Shown here piece by piece: positions 13,341 through 25,083 of a DNA stretch of 64,000 nucleotides. A program made the translations under genes and the position numbers. Within the stretch, counting starts at the first letter, position 1. Every line of letters starts with the position of its first letter. The notes below the pieces were generated by a model. It was not told the DNA's origin and ran no database searches. It was given only the letters and a program-made list of their open reading frames with translations. The stretch comes from Eutreptiella sp. 'Long Island Sound 2002'. Taxonomy: Eukaryota > Euglenozoa > Euglenophyceae > Eutreptiales > Eutreptiaceae. Location: positions 7,339,913 to 7,403,912 of the forward strand of contig OZ038380.1 of the NCBI GenBank assembly GCA_964036045.1. The letters run 5' to 3'.

Positions 13341-16300
13341 GGGCACAAACTGTGAGTGCAGCATTGCCGCAAAAAACACATGGTGAGACCCCAGTTTTGT
13401 GTGCAATAATGATTTACCACAGTCCAATCATGACTTCTGCACAAAGGCTGCATGGCCAAGACGGAGCCAGTTTGGGGGCACAGTGGCCACAATGTGGGGC
13501 ACAAACTGTGAGTGCAGCATTGCCGCAAAAAACACATGGTTAGACCCCAGTTTTGTGTGCAATAATGATTTACCACAGTGCAATCATGACTTCTGCACAA
13601 AGGCTGCATGGCCAAGACCGAGCCAGTTTTGGAGCATTGTGACCACAATGTGGGGCACAAACTGTGAGTGCAGCATTGTCGCAAAAAACACATGGTGAAA
13701 CCCCAGTTTTGTGTGCAATAATGATTTACCACAGTCCAATCATGACTTCTGCACAAAGGCTGCATGGCCAAGACCGAGCAAGTTTTGGAGCACAGTGGCC
13801 ACAATGTGGGGCACAAACAGTGAGTGCAGCATTGCCGCAAAAAACACATGGTTAGACCCCAGTTTTGTGTGTAATAATGATTTACCACAGTCCAACGATG
13901 ACTTCTGCACAAAGGCTGCATGGCCAAGACCGAGCCAGTTTTGGAGCACAGTGGCCACAATGTGGGGCACAAACTGTGAGTGCAGCATTGCCGCAAAAAA
14001 CACATGGTTAGACCCCAGTTTTGTGTGTAATAATGATTTACCACAGTCCAACGATGACTTCTGCACAAAGGCTGCATGGCCAAGACCGAGCCAGTTTTGG
14101 AGCACAGTGGCCACAATGTGGGGCACAAACTGTGAGTGCAGCATTGCCGCAAAAAACACATGGTTAGACCCCGGTTTTGTGTGCAATAATGATTTACCAC
14201 AGTCCAACCATGACTTCTGCACAAAGGCTGCATGGCCAAGACCGAGCCAGTTTTGGGGCACCGTCGCCACAATGTGGGGCACAAACAGTTAGTGCAGCAT
14301 TGCCGCGAAAAACACATGGTGAGACCCCAGTTTTGTGTGCAATAATGATTTACCACAGTCCAACCATGACTTCTGCACAAAGGCTGCATGGCCAAGACCG
14401 AGCCAGTTTTGGGGCACAGTGGCCACAATGTGGGGCACAAACAGTGAGTGCAGCATTGCCGCGAAAAACACATGGTTAGACCCCAGTTTTGTGTGCAATG
14501 GAGATTTACCACAGTCCAATCATGACTTCTGCACAAAGGCTGCATGGCCAAGACCGATCCAGTTTTGGGGCACAGTGGCCACAATGTGGGGCACAAACTG
14601 TGAGTGCAGCATTGCCGCAAAAAACACATGGTGAGACCCCAGTTTTGTGTGCAATAATGATTTACCACAGTCCAATCATGACTTCTGCACAAAGGCTGCA
14701 TGGCCAAGACCAGCGCCAGTTTTGGGGCACAGTGGCCACAATGTGGGGCACAAACTGTGAGTGCAGCATTGCCGCAAAAAACACATGGTGAGACCCCAGT
14801 TTTGTGTGCAATAATGATTTACCACAGTCCAATCATGACTTCTGCACAAAGGCTGCATGGCCAAGACCGATCCAGTTTTGGGGCACAGTGGCCACAATGT
14901 GGGGCACAAACTGTGAGTGCAGCATTGCCGCAAAAAACACATGGTGAGACCCCAGTTTTGTGTGCAATAATGATTTACCACAGTCCAATCATGACTTTTG
15001 CACAAAGGCTGCATGGCCAAGACCGAGCCAGTTTTGGAGCACAGTGGCCACAATGTGGGGCACAAACTGTGAGTGCAGCATTGCCGCAAAAAACACATGG
15101 TGAGACCCCAGTTTTGTGTGCAATAATGATTTACCACAGTCCAATCATGACTTCTGCACAAAGGCTGCATGGCCAAGACCGATCCAGTTTTGGGGCACAG
15201 TGGCCACAATGTGGGGCACAAACTGTGAGTGCAGCATTGCCGCACAAAACACATGGTGTGACCCCAGTTTTTTGTGTAATAATGATTTACCACAGTCCAA
15301 CCATGACTTCTGCACAAAGGCTGCATGGCCAAGACCGAGCCAGCTTTGGGGCACAGTGGCCACAATGTGGGGCACAAACAGTTAGTGCAGCATTGCCGCA
15401 AAAAACACATGGTTAGACCCCAGTTTTGTGTGTAATAATGATTTACCACAGTCCAACCATGACTTCTGCACAAAGGCTGCATGGCCAAGACCGAGCCAGT
15501 TTTGGGGCACAGTGGCCACAATGTGGGGCACAAACAGTGTGTGCAGCATTGCTGCAAAAAACACATCGTGAGGCCCCAGTTTTGTGTGCAATAATGATTT
15601 ACCACAGTCCAACCATGACTTCTGCACAAAGGCTGCATGGCCAAGACCGAGCCAGTTTTGGAGCATTGTGACCACACTGTGGGGCACAAACAGTGAGTGC
15701 AGCATTGCCGCGAAAAACACATGGTGAGACCCCTGTTTTGTGTGCAATAATGATTTACCACAGTCCAATCCTGACTTCTGCACAAAGGCTGCATGGCCAA
15801 GACCGATCCAGTTTTGGGGCACAGTGGCCACAATGTGGGGCACAAACTGTGAGTGCAGCATTGCCGCAAAAAACACATGGTTAGACCCCAGTGTTGTGTG
15901 CAATAATGATTGACCACAGTCCAATCATGACTTCTGCACAAAGGCTGCATGGCCAAGACCGAGCCAGTTTTGGAGCATTGTGACCACCATTTGGGGCACA
16001 AACTGTGAGTGCAGCATTGCCGCAAAAAACACATGCTGAGACCCCAGTTTTGTGTGCAATAATGATTTATTACAGTCCAACCATGACTTCTGCACAAAAA
16101 CTGCATGGCCAAGACCGAGCCAGCTTTGGGGCACAGTGGCCACAATGTGGGGCACAAACAGTGTGTGCAGCATTGCCGCAAAAAACACATGGTGAGGCCC
16201 CAGTTTTGTGTGTAATAATGATTTACAACAGTCCAATCATGACTTCTGCACAAAGGCTGCATGGCCAAGACCGAGCGAGTTTTGGGGCACAGTGGCCACA

Positions 16301-18370
16301 ATGTGGGGCACAAACAGTGAGTGCAGCATTGCCGCAAAAAACACATGGTTAGACCCCAGTTTGGTGTGTAATAATGATTTACCACAGTCCAACCATGACT
16401 TCTGCACAAAGGCTGCATGACCAAGACCGAGCCAGTTTTGGGGCACAGTGGCCACAATGAGGGGCACAAACTGTGAGTGCAGCATTGCCGCAAAATACAC
16501 ATGGTTAGACCCCAGTTTTGTGTGTAATAATGATTTACCACAGTCCAACCATGACTTCTGCACAAGAACTGCATGGCCAAGACCGAGCCAGTTTTGGGGC
16601 ACAGTGGCCACAATTTGGGGCACAGACTGTGAGTGCAGCATTGCCGCAAAAAACACATGGTTAGACCCCAGTTTTGTGTGCAATAATGATTTACCACAGT
16701 CCAACCATGACTTCTGCACAAAGGCTGCATGGCCAAGACCGAGCCAGTTTTGGGGCACAGTGGCCACAATGTGGGGCACAAACTGTGAGTGCAGCATTGC
16801 CGCAAAAAACACATGGTGAGACCCCTGTTTTGTGTGCAATAATGATTTACCACAGTCCAACCATGACTTCTGCACAAAGGCTGCATGGCCAAGACCGAGC
16901 CAGCTTTGGAGGATTGTGACCACAATGAGGGGCACAAACTGTGAGTACAGCATTGCCGCAAAAAACACATGGTGAGACCCCAGTTTTGTGCGTAATAATG
17001 ATTTGCCACAGTCCAACGATGACTTCTGCACAAAGGCTGCATGGCCAAGACCGAGCCAGTCGTAAGGCACAGTGGCCACAATGTGGGGCACCAACTGTGA
17101 GTGCAGCATTGCCGCAAAAAACACATGGTTAGACCCCAGTTTTGTGTGTAATAATGATTTACCACAGTCCAATCATGACTTCTGCACAAAGGCTGCATGT
17201 CCAAGACCGAGCCAGTTTTGGGGCACAGTGCCCACAATTTTGGGCACAAACAGTGAGTGCAGCATTGCCGCAAAAAACACATGGTGAGGCCCCAGTTTTG
17301 TGTGGAATAATGATTTACCACAGTCCAAGCATGACTTCTGCACAAAGGCTGCATGGCCAAGACCGACCCAGCTTTGGAGCATTGTGACCACAATGTGGGG
17401 CACAAACAGTGAGTGCAGCATTGCCGCAAAAATCACATGGTTAGACCCCAGTTTTGTGTGTAATAATGATTTACCACAGTCCAATCATGACTTCTGCACA
17501 AAAACTGCATGGCCAAGACCGAGCCAGTTTTGGGGCACAGTGGCCACAATGTGGGGCACAAACTGTGAGTGCAGCATTGCCGCAAAAAACATACGGTGAG
17601 GCCCCAGTTTTGTGTGTAATAATGATTTACCACAGTCCAATCATGACTTCTGCACAAAGGCTGCATGGCCAAGACCGAGCCAGTTTTGGGGCACAGTGGC
17701 CACAATGTGGGGCACAAACTGTGAGTGCAGCATTGCCGCAAAAAACACATGGTGAGACGCCTGTTTTGTGTGCAATAATGATTTACCACAGTCCAACCAT
17801 GACTTCTGCACAAAGGCTGCATGGCCAAGACCGAGCCAGTTTTGGGGCACAGTGGCCACAATGTGGGGCACAAACAGTGGGTGCAGCATTGCCGCAAAAA
17901 AAACATGTTGAGACCCCTGTTTTGTGTGCAATAATGATTCACCACAGTCCAACCATGACTTCTGCACAAAGGCTGCATGGCCAAGACCGAGCCAGTTTTG
18001 GGGCACAGTGGCCACAATGTGGGGCACAAACTGTGAGTGCAGCATTGCCGCAAAAAACACATGGTGAGACCCCAGTTTTGTGTGCAATAATGATTTACCA
18101 CAGTCCAACCATGACTTCTGCACAAAGGCTGCATGGCCAAGACCGAGCCAGTTTTGGAGCACAGTGGCCACAATGTGGGGCACAAACTGTGAGTGCAGCA
18201 TTGCCGCAAAAAACACATGGTGAGACCCCTGTTTTGTGTGCAATAATGATTTACCACAGTCCAACCATGACTTCTGCACAAAGGCTGCATGGCCAAGACC
18301 GAGCCAGTTTTGGAGCATTGTGACCACACTGTGGGGCACAAACTGTGAGTGCAGCATTGCCGCAAAAAAC

Positions 18371-21300
18371 ACATGCTGAGACCCCAGTTTTGTGTGCAAT
18401 AATGATTTACCACAGTCCAATCATGACTTCTGCACAAAGGCTGCATGGCCAAGACCGAGCCAGTTTTGGGGCATTGTGACCACAATGTGGGGCACAAACA
18501 GTGAGTGCAGCATTGCCGCAAAAAACACACGGTGAGACCCCAGTCTTGTGTGTAATAATGATTTACCACAGTCCAACCATGACTTCTGCACAAAAACTGC
18601 ATGGCCAAGACCGAGCCAGTTTTGGGGCACAGTGGCCACAATGTGGGGCACAAACTGTGAGTGCAGCATTGCCGCAAAAAACACATGGTGAGACCCCTGT
18701 TTTGTGTGCAATAATGATTTACCACAGTGCAACCATGACTTCTGCACAAAGGCTGCATGGCCAAGACCGAGCCAGTTTTGGAGCATTGTGACCACAATGT
18801 GCGGCACAAACTGTGAGTGCAGCATTGCCGCAAAAAACACATGGTGAGACCCCTGTTTTGTGTGCAATAATGATTTACCACAGTCCAACCATGACTTCTG
18901 CACAAAGGCTGCATGGCCAAGACCGAGCCAGTTTTGGAGCATTGTGACCACACTGTGGGGCACAAACTGTGAGTGCAGCATTGCCGCAAAAAACACATGC
19001 TGAGACCCCAGTTTTGTGTGCAATAATGATTTACCACAGTCCAATCATGACTTCTGCACAAAGGCTGCATGGCCAAGACCGAGCCAGTTTTGGGGCATTG
19101 TGACCACAATGTGGGGCACAAACAGTGAGTGCAGCATTGCCGCAAAAAACACATGGTGAGACCCCAGTCTTGTGTGTAACAATGATTTACCACAGTCCAA
19201 CCATGACTTCTGCACAAAGGCTGCATGGCCAAGACCGAGCCAGTTTTGGGGCACAGTGGCCACAATGTGGGGCACAAACTGTGAGTGCAGCATTGCCGCA
19301 AAAAACACATGGTGAGACCCCACTTCTGTGTGCAATAATGATTTACCACAGTCCAACCATGACTTCTGCACAAAGGCTGCATGGCCAAGACCGAGCCAGC
19401 TTTGGGGCACAGTGGCCACAATGTGGGGCACAAACTGTGAGTGCAGCATTGCCGCAAAACACACATGGTGAGACCCCTGTTTTGTGTGCAATAATGATTT
19501 ACCACAGTCCAACCATGACTTCTTCACAAAGGCTGCATGGCCAAGACCGAGCCAGTTTTGGAGCATTGTGACCACACTGTGGGGCACAAACTGTGAGTGC
19601 AGCATTGCCGCAAAAAACACATGCTGAGACCCCAGTTTTGTGTGCAATAATGATTTACCACAGTCCAATCATGACTTCTGCACAAAGGCTGCATGGCCAA
19701 GACCGAGCCAGTTTTGGGGCATTGTGACCACAATGTGGGGCACAAACAGTGAGTGCAGCATTGCCGCAAAAAACACACGGTGAGACCCCAGTCTTGTGTG
19801 TAATAATGATTTACCACAGTCCAACCATGACTTCTGCACAAAAACGGCATGGCCAAGACCGAGCCAGTTTTGGGGCACAGTGGCCACAATGTGGGGCACA
19901 AACTGTGAGTGCAGCATTGCCGCAAAAAACACATGGTGAGACCCCTGTTTTGTGTGCAATAATGATTTACCACAGTCCAATCATGACTTCTGCACAAAGG
20001 CTGCATGGCCAAGACCGAGCCAGTTTTGGAGCATTGTGACCACACTGTGGGGCACAAACTGTGAGTGCAGCATTGCCGCAAAAAACACATGCTGAGACCC
20101 CAGTTTTGTGTGCAATAATGATTTACCACAGTCCAATCATGACTTCTGCACAAAGGCTGCATGGCCAAGACCGAGCCAGTTTTGGGGCATTGTGACCACA
20201 ATGTGGGGCACAAACAGTGAGTGCAGCATTGCCGCAAAAAACACATGGTGAGACCCCAGTCTTGTGTGTAACAATGATTTACCACAGTCCAACCATGACT
20301 TCTGCACAAAGGCTGCATGGCCAAGACCGAGCCAGTTTAGGGGCACAGTGGCCACAATGTGGGGCACAAACTGTGAGTGCAGCATTGCCGCAAAAAACAC
20401 ATGGTGAGACCCCAGTTTTGTGTGCAATAATGATTTACCACAGTCCAACCATGACTTCTGCACAAAGGCTGCATGGCCAAGACCGAGCCAGCTTTGGGGC
20501 ACAGTGGCCACAATGTGGGGCACAAACTGTGAGTGCAGCATTGCCGCAAAAAACACATGGTGAGACCCCTGTTTTGTGTGCAATAATGATTTACCACAGT
20601 CCAACCATGACTTCTTCACAAAGGCTGCATGGCCAAGACCGAGCCAGTTTTGGAGCATTGTGACCACACTGTGGGGCACAAACTGTGAGTGCAGCATTGC
20701 CGCAAAAAACACATGCTGAGACCCCAGTTTTGTGTGCAATAATGATTTACCACAGTCCAATCATGACTTCTGCACAAAGGCTGCATGGCCAAGACCGAGC
20801 CAGTTTTGGGGCATTGTGACCACAATGTGGGGCACAAACAGTGAGTGCAGCATTGCCGCAAAAAACATATGGTGAGACCCCAGTCTTGTGTGTAATAATG
20901 ATTTACCACAGTCCAACCATGACTTCTGCACAAAAACTGCATGGCCAAGACCGAGCCAGTTTTGGGGCACAGTGGCCACAATGTGGGGCACAAACTGTGA
21001 GTGCAGCATTGCCGCAAAAAACACATGGTGAGACCCCAGTTTTGTGTGCAATAATGATTTACCACAGTGCAACCATGACTTCTGCACAAAGGCTGCATGG
21101 CCAAGACCGAGCCAGTTTTGGAGCATTGTGACCACAATGAGGGGCACAAACAGTGAGTGCAGCATTGCCGCAAAAAACACATGGTGAGACCCCTGTTTTG
21201 TGTGCAATAATGATTTACCACAGTCCAACCATGACTTCTGCACAAAGGCTGCATGGCCAAGACCGAGCCAGTTTTGGAGCATTGTGACCACACTGTGGGG

Positions 21301-24181
21301 CACAAACTGTGAGTGCAGCATTGCCGCAAAAAACACATGCTGAGACCCCAGTTTTGTGTGCAATAATGATTTACCACAGTCCAATCATGACTTCTGCACA
21401 AAGGCTGCATGGCCAAGACCGAGCCAGTTTTGGGGCATTGTGACCACAATGTGGGGCACAAACAGTGAGTGCAGCATTGCCGCAAAAAACACATGGTGAG
21501 ACCCCAGTCTTGTGTAAAACAATGATTTACCACAGTCCAACCATGACTTCTGCACAAAGGCTGCATGGCCAAGACCGAGCCAGTTTTGGGGCACAGTGGC
21601 CACAATGTGGGGCACAAACAGTGAGTGCAGCATTGCCGCAAAAAAGACATGGTGAGACCCCTGTTTTGTGTGCAATAATGATTTACCACAGTGCAACCAT
21701 GACTTCTGCACAAAGGCTGCATGCCCAAGACCGAGCCAGTTTTGGAGCATTGTGACCACACTGTGGGGCACAAACTGTGAGTGCAGCATTGCCGCAAAAA
21801 ACACATGCTGAGACCCCAGTTTTGTGTGCAATAATGATTTACCACAGTCCAATCATGACTTCTGCACAAAGGCTGCATGGCCAAGACCGAGCCAGTTTTG
21901 GGGCATTGTGACCACACTGTGGGGCACAAACTGTGAGTGCAGCATTGCCGCAAAAAACACATGGTGAGACCCCAGTCTTGTGTGTAATAATGATTTACCA
22001 CAGTCAAACCATGACTTCTGCACAAAAACTGCATGGCTAAGACCGAGCCAGTTTTGGGGCACAGTGGCCACAATGTGGGGCACAAACTGTGAGTGCAGCA
22101 TTGCCGCAAAAAACAGATGCTGAGACCCCAGTTTTGTGTGCAATAATGATTTACCACAGTCCAATCATGACTTCTGCACAAAGGCTGCATGGCCAAGACC
22201 GAGCCAGTTTTGGGGCATTGTGACCACAATGTGGGGCACAAACTGTGAGTGCAGCATTGCCGCAAAAAACACATGGTGAGACCCCAGTCTTGTGTGTAAT
22301 AATGATTTACCACAGTCCAACCATGACTGCTGCACAAAGGCTGCATGGCCAAGACCGAGCCAGTTTTGGAGCATTGTGACCACACTGTGGGGCACAAACT
22401 GTGAGTGCAGCATTGCCGCAAAAAACACATGCTGAGACCCCAGTTTTGTGTGCAATAATGATTTACCACAGTCCAATCATGACTTCTGCACAAAGGCTGC
22501 ATGGCCAAGACCGAGCCAGTTTTGGGGCATTGTGACCACAATGTGGGGCACAAACAGTGAGTGCAGCCTTGCCGCAAAAAACACACGGTGAGACCCCAGT
22601 CTTGTGTGTAATAATGATTTACCACAGTCCAACCATGACTTCTGCACAAAAACTGCATGGCCAAGACCGAGCCAGTTTTGGGGCACAGTGGCCACAATGT
22701 GGGGCACAAACTGTGAGTGCAGCATTGCCGCAAAAAACACATGGTGAGACCCCTGTTTTGTGTGCAATAATGATTTACCACAGTGCAACCATGACTTCTG
22801 CACAAAGACTGCATGGCCAAGACCGAGCCAGTTTTGGAGCATTGTGACCACACTGTGGGGCACAAACTGTGAGTGCAGCATTGCCGCAAAAAACACATGC
22901 TGAGACCCCAGTTTTGTGTGCAATAATGATTTACCACAGTCCAATCATGACTTCTGCACAAAGGCTGCATGGCCAAGACCGAGCCAGTTTTGGGGCATTG
23001 TGACCACGATGTGGGGCACAAACAGTGAGTGCAGCATTGCCGCAAAAAACACATGGTGAGACCCCAGTCTTGTGTGTAACAATGATTTACCACAGTCCAA
23101 CCATGACTTCTGCACAAAGGCTGCATGGCCAAGACCGAGCCAGTTTTGGGGCACAGTGGCCACAATGTGGGGCACAAACTGTGAGTGCAGCATTGCCGCA
23201 AAAAACACATGCTGAGACCCCAGTTTTGTGTGCAATAATGATTTACCACAGTCCAACCATGACTTCTGCACAAAGGCTGCATGCCCAAGACCGAGCCAGT
23301 TTTGGAGCATTGTGACCACACTGTGGGGCACAAACTGTGAGTGCAGCATTGCCGCAAAAAACACATGGTGAGACCCCAGTCTTGTGTGTAATAATGATTT
23401 GCCACAGTCCAACCATGACTTCTGCACAAAAACTGCATGGCCAAGACCGAGCCAGTTTTGGGGCACAGTGGCCACAATGTGGGGCACAAACTGTGAGTGC
23501 AGCATTGCCGCAAAAAACACATGGTGAGACCCCTGTTTTGTGTGCAATAATGATTTACCACAGTGCAACCATGACTTCTGCACAAAGACTGCATGGCCAA
23601 GACCGAGCCAGTTTTGGAGCATTGTGACCACACTGTGGGGCACAAACTGTGAGTGCAGCATTGCCGCAAAAAACACATGCTGAGACCCCAGTTTTGTGTG
23701 CAATAATGATTTACCACAGTCCAATCATGACTTCTGCACAAAGGCTGCATGGCCAAGACCGAGCCAGTTTTGGGGCATTGTGACCACGATGTGGGGCACA
23801 AACAGTGAGTGCAGCATTGCCGCAAAAAACACATGGTGAGACCCCAGTCTTGTGTGTAACAATGATTTACCACAGTCCAACCATGACTTCTGCACAAAGG
23901 CTGCATGGCCAAGACCGAGCCAGTTTTGGGGCACAGTGGCCACAATGTGGGGCACAAACTGTGAGTGCAGCATTGCCGCAAAAAACACATGCTGAGACCC
24001 CAGTTTTGTGTGCAATAATGATTTACCACAGTCCAACCATGACTTCTGCACAAAGGCTGCATGCCCAAGACCGAGCCAGTTTTGGAGCATTGTGACCACA
24101 CTGTGGGGCACAAACTGTGAGTGCAGCATTGCCGCAAAAAACACATGGTGAGACCCCAGTCTTGTGTGTAATAATGATTTG
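18371..24181 (+). repeat. Higher-order repeat domain in steps of 2, 3 and 4 monomers
   Basis: The marker ACATGCTGAG (AGATGCTGAG at 22115) begins at 18371, 18995, 19619, 20087, 20711, 21335, 21803, 22115, 22427, 22895, 23207, 23675 and 23987. Spacings are 624, 624, 468, 624, 624, 468, 312, 312, 468, 312, 468 and 312, all exact multiples of 156. Linked markers include CCACACTGTGGGGC just before and GGGGCATTGTGACC just after. The pattern fits an original tetramer unit shortened towards the right by unequal exchange in whole monomers. Confidence 0.92.
22622..24181 (+). repeat. Near-identical 780-bp (5-mer) tandem duplication
   Basis: Compared by eye line by line, 22622-23401 and 23402-24181 look the same, with a mismatch just outside each edge (A/G at 22621/23401, T/G at about 24201). 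Shared rare variants include CCACGATGTGG (about 23008 and 23788), CACAAAGACTGC and GCATGCCCAAG. This is among the youngest duplications in the forward block, or a recent conversion tract. Confidence 0.88.
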
Positions 24182-24369
24182 CCACAGTCCAACCATGACT
24201 GCTGCACAAAAACTGCATGGCCAAGACCGAGCCAGTTTTGGGGCACAGTGGCCACAATGTGGGGCACAAACAGTGAGTGCAGCATTGCCGCCAAAAACAC
24301 ATGGTTAGACCCCAGTTTTGTGTGTAATAATGATTTACCACAGTCCAACCATGACTTCTGCACAAAGGC

Positions 24370-24600
24370 TGCATGGCCAAGACCGAGCCAGTTTCGGGGC
24401 ACAGTGGCCACAATGTGGGGCACAAACTGTGAGTGCAGCATTGCCGCAAAAAAGACATGGTGAGACCCCAGTTTGGTGTGTAGTAATGATTTACCACAGT
24501 CCAACCATGACTTCTGCACAAAGGCTGCATGGCCAAGACCGAGCCAGTTTTGGAGCATTGTGACCACAATGAGGGGCACAAACTGTGAGTGCAGCATTGC
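24370..24600 (+). repeat. Forward haplotype that is the likely source of part of the inverted block
   Basis: This monomer pair combines GCCAGTTTCGGGGC, CAAAAAAGACATGG, CCCAGTTTGGTGTGTAGTAA and, in the next monomer, ACAATGAGGGGCAC. The reverse complement of the same combination occurs twice inside the inverted segment (near 26.44 and 28.31 kb, 1,872 bases apart). The inverted copies add a CCTCAAAAAA change. Four linked variants point to local derivation. Confidence 0.75.
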
Positions 24601-25031
24601 CGCAAAAAACACATGGTGAGACCCCAGTCTTGTGTGTAATAATGATTTACCACAGTCCAACCATGACTTCTGCACAAGAACTGCATGGCTAAGACCGAGC
24701 CAGTTTTGGGGCACAGTGGCCACAATGTGGGGCACAAACTGTGAGTGCAGCATTGCCGCAAAAAACACATGGTTAGACCCCAGTTTTGTGTGCAATAATG
24801 ATTTACCACAGTCCAATCATGACTTCTGCACAAAGGCTGCATGGCCAAGACCGAGCCAGTTTTGGGGCATTGTGACCACAATGTGGGGCACAAACTGTGA
24901 GTGCAGCATTGCCGCAAAAAACACATGGTGAGACCCCAGTCTTGTGTGTAATAATGATTTACCACAGTCCAACCATGACTGCTGCACAAAAACTGCATGG
25001 CCAAGACCGAGCCAGTTTTGGGGCACAGTGG

Positions 25032-25083
25032 CCACAATGTGGGGCACAAACAGTGCACTCACAGTTTGTGCCCCACATTGTGG
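25032..25083. other. Left inversion junction: hairpin with 24-bp arms and 4-base loop
   Basis: Forward monomer sequence runs to GGGGCACAAACAGTG at 25055 and then reads as its own reverse complement, CACTCACAGTTTGTG. Arms 25032-25055 and 25060-25083 pair with a single mismatch (25052/25063) around the loop CACT. The fold-back occurs at nearly the same monomer position on both sides. The first reversed monomer also carries variants rare in this window (GCTCCCAAAC at about 25091, ACACAGAAAAC at about 25168). Confidence 0.93.

Larger units (their letters stand above)
1..25055 (+). repeat. Forward array block 1 (subfamily A, about 160 monomers)
   Basis: All monomers run in the same direction. Subfamily A features dominate: CACAAAGGCTGCATGG, GGGGCACAGTGGCC or GGAGCATTGTGACC, TGTGGGGCAC, and ACACATGGTGAGACC or its GGTTAGACC form. 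Variant haplotypes recur at whole-monomer spacings that change along the block: 2-, 3- and 5-mers at 0.4-5 kb, a 12-mer pair at 5.6-7.9 kb, a dimer with a 1-base deletion near 9 kb, and a 2/3/4-mer regime at 18.4-24.2 kb. The block ends inside a monomer at the inversion junction. Confidence 0.95.
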
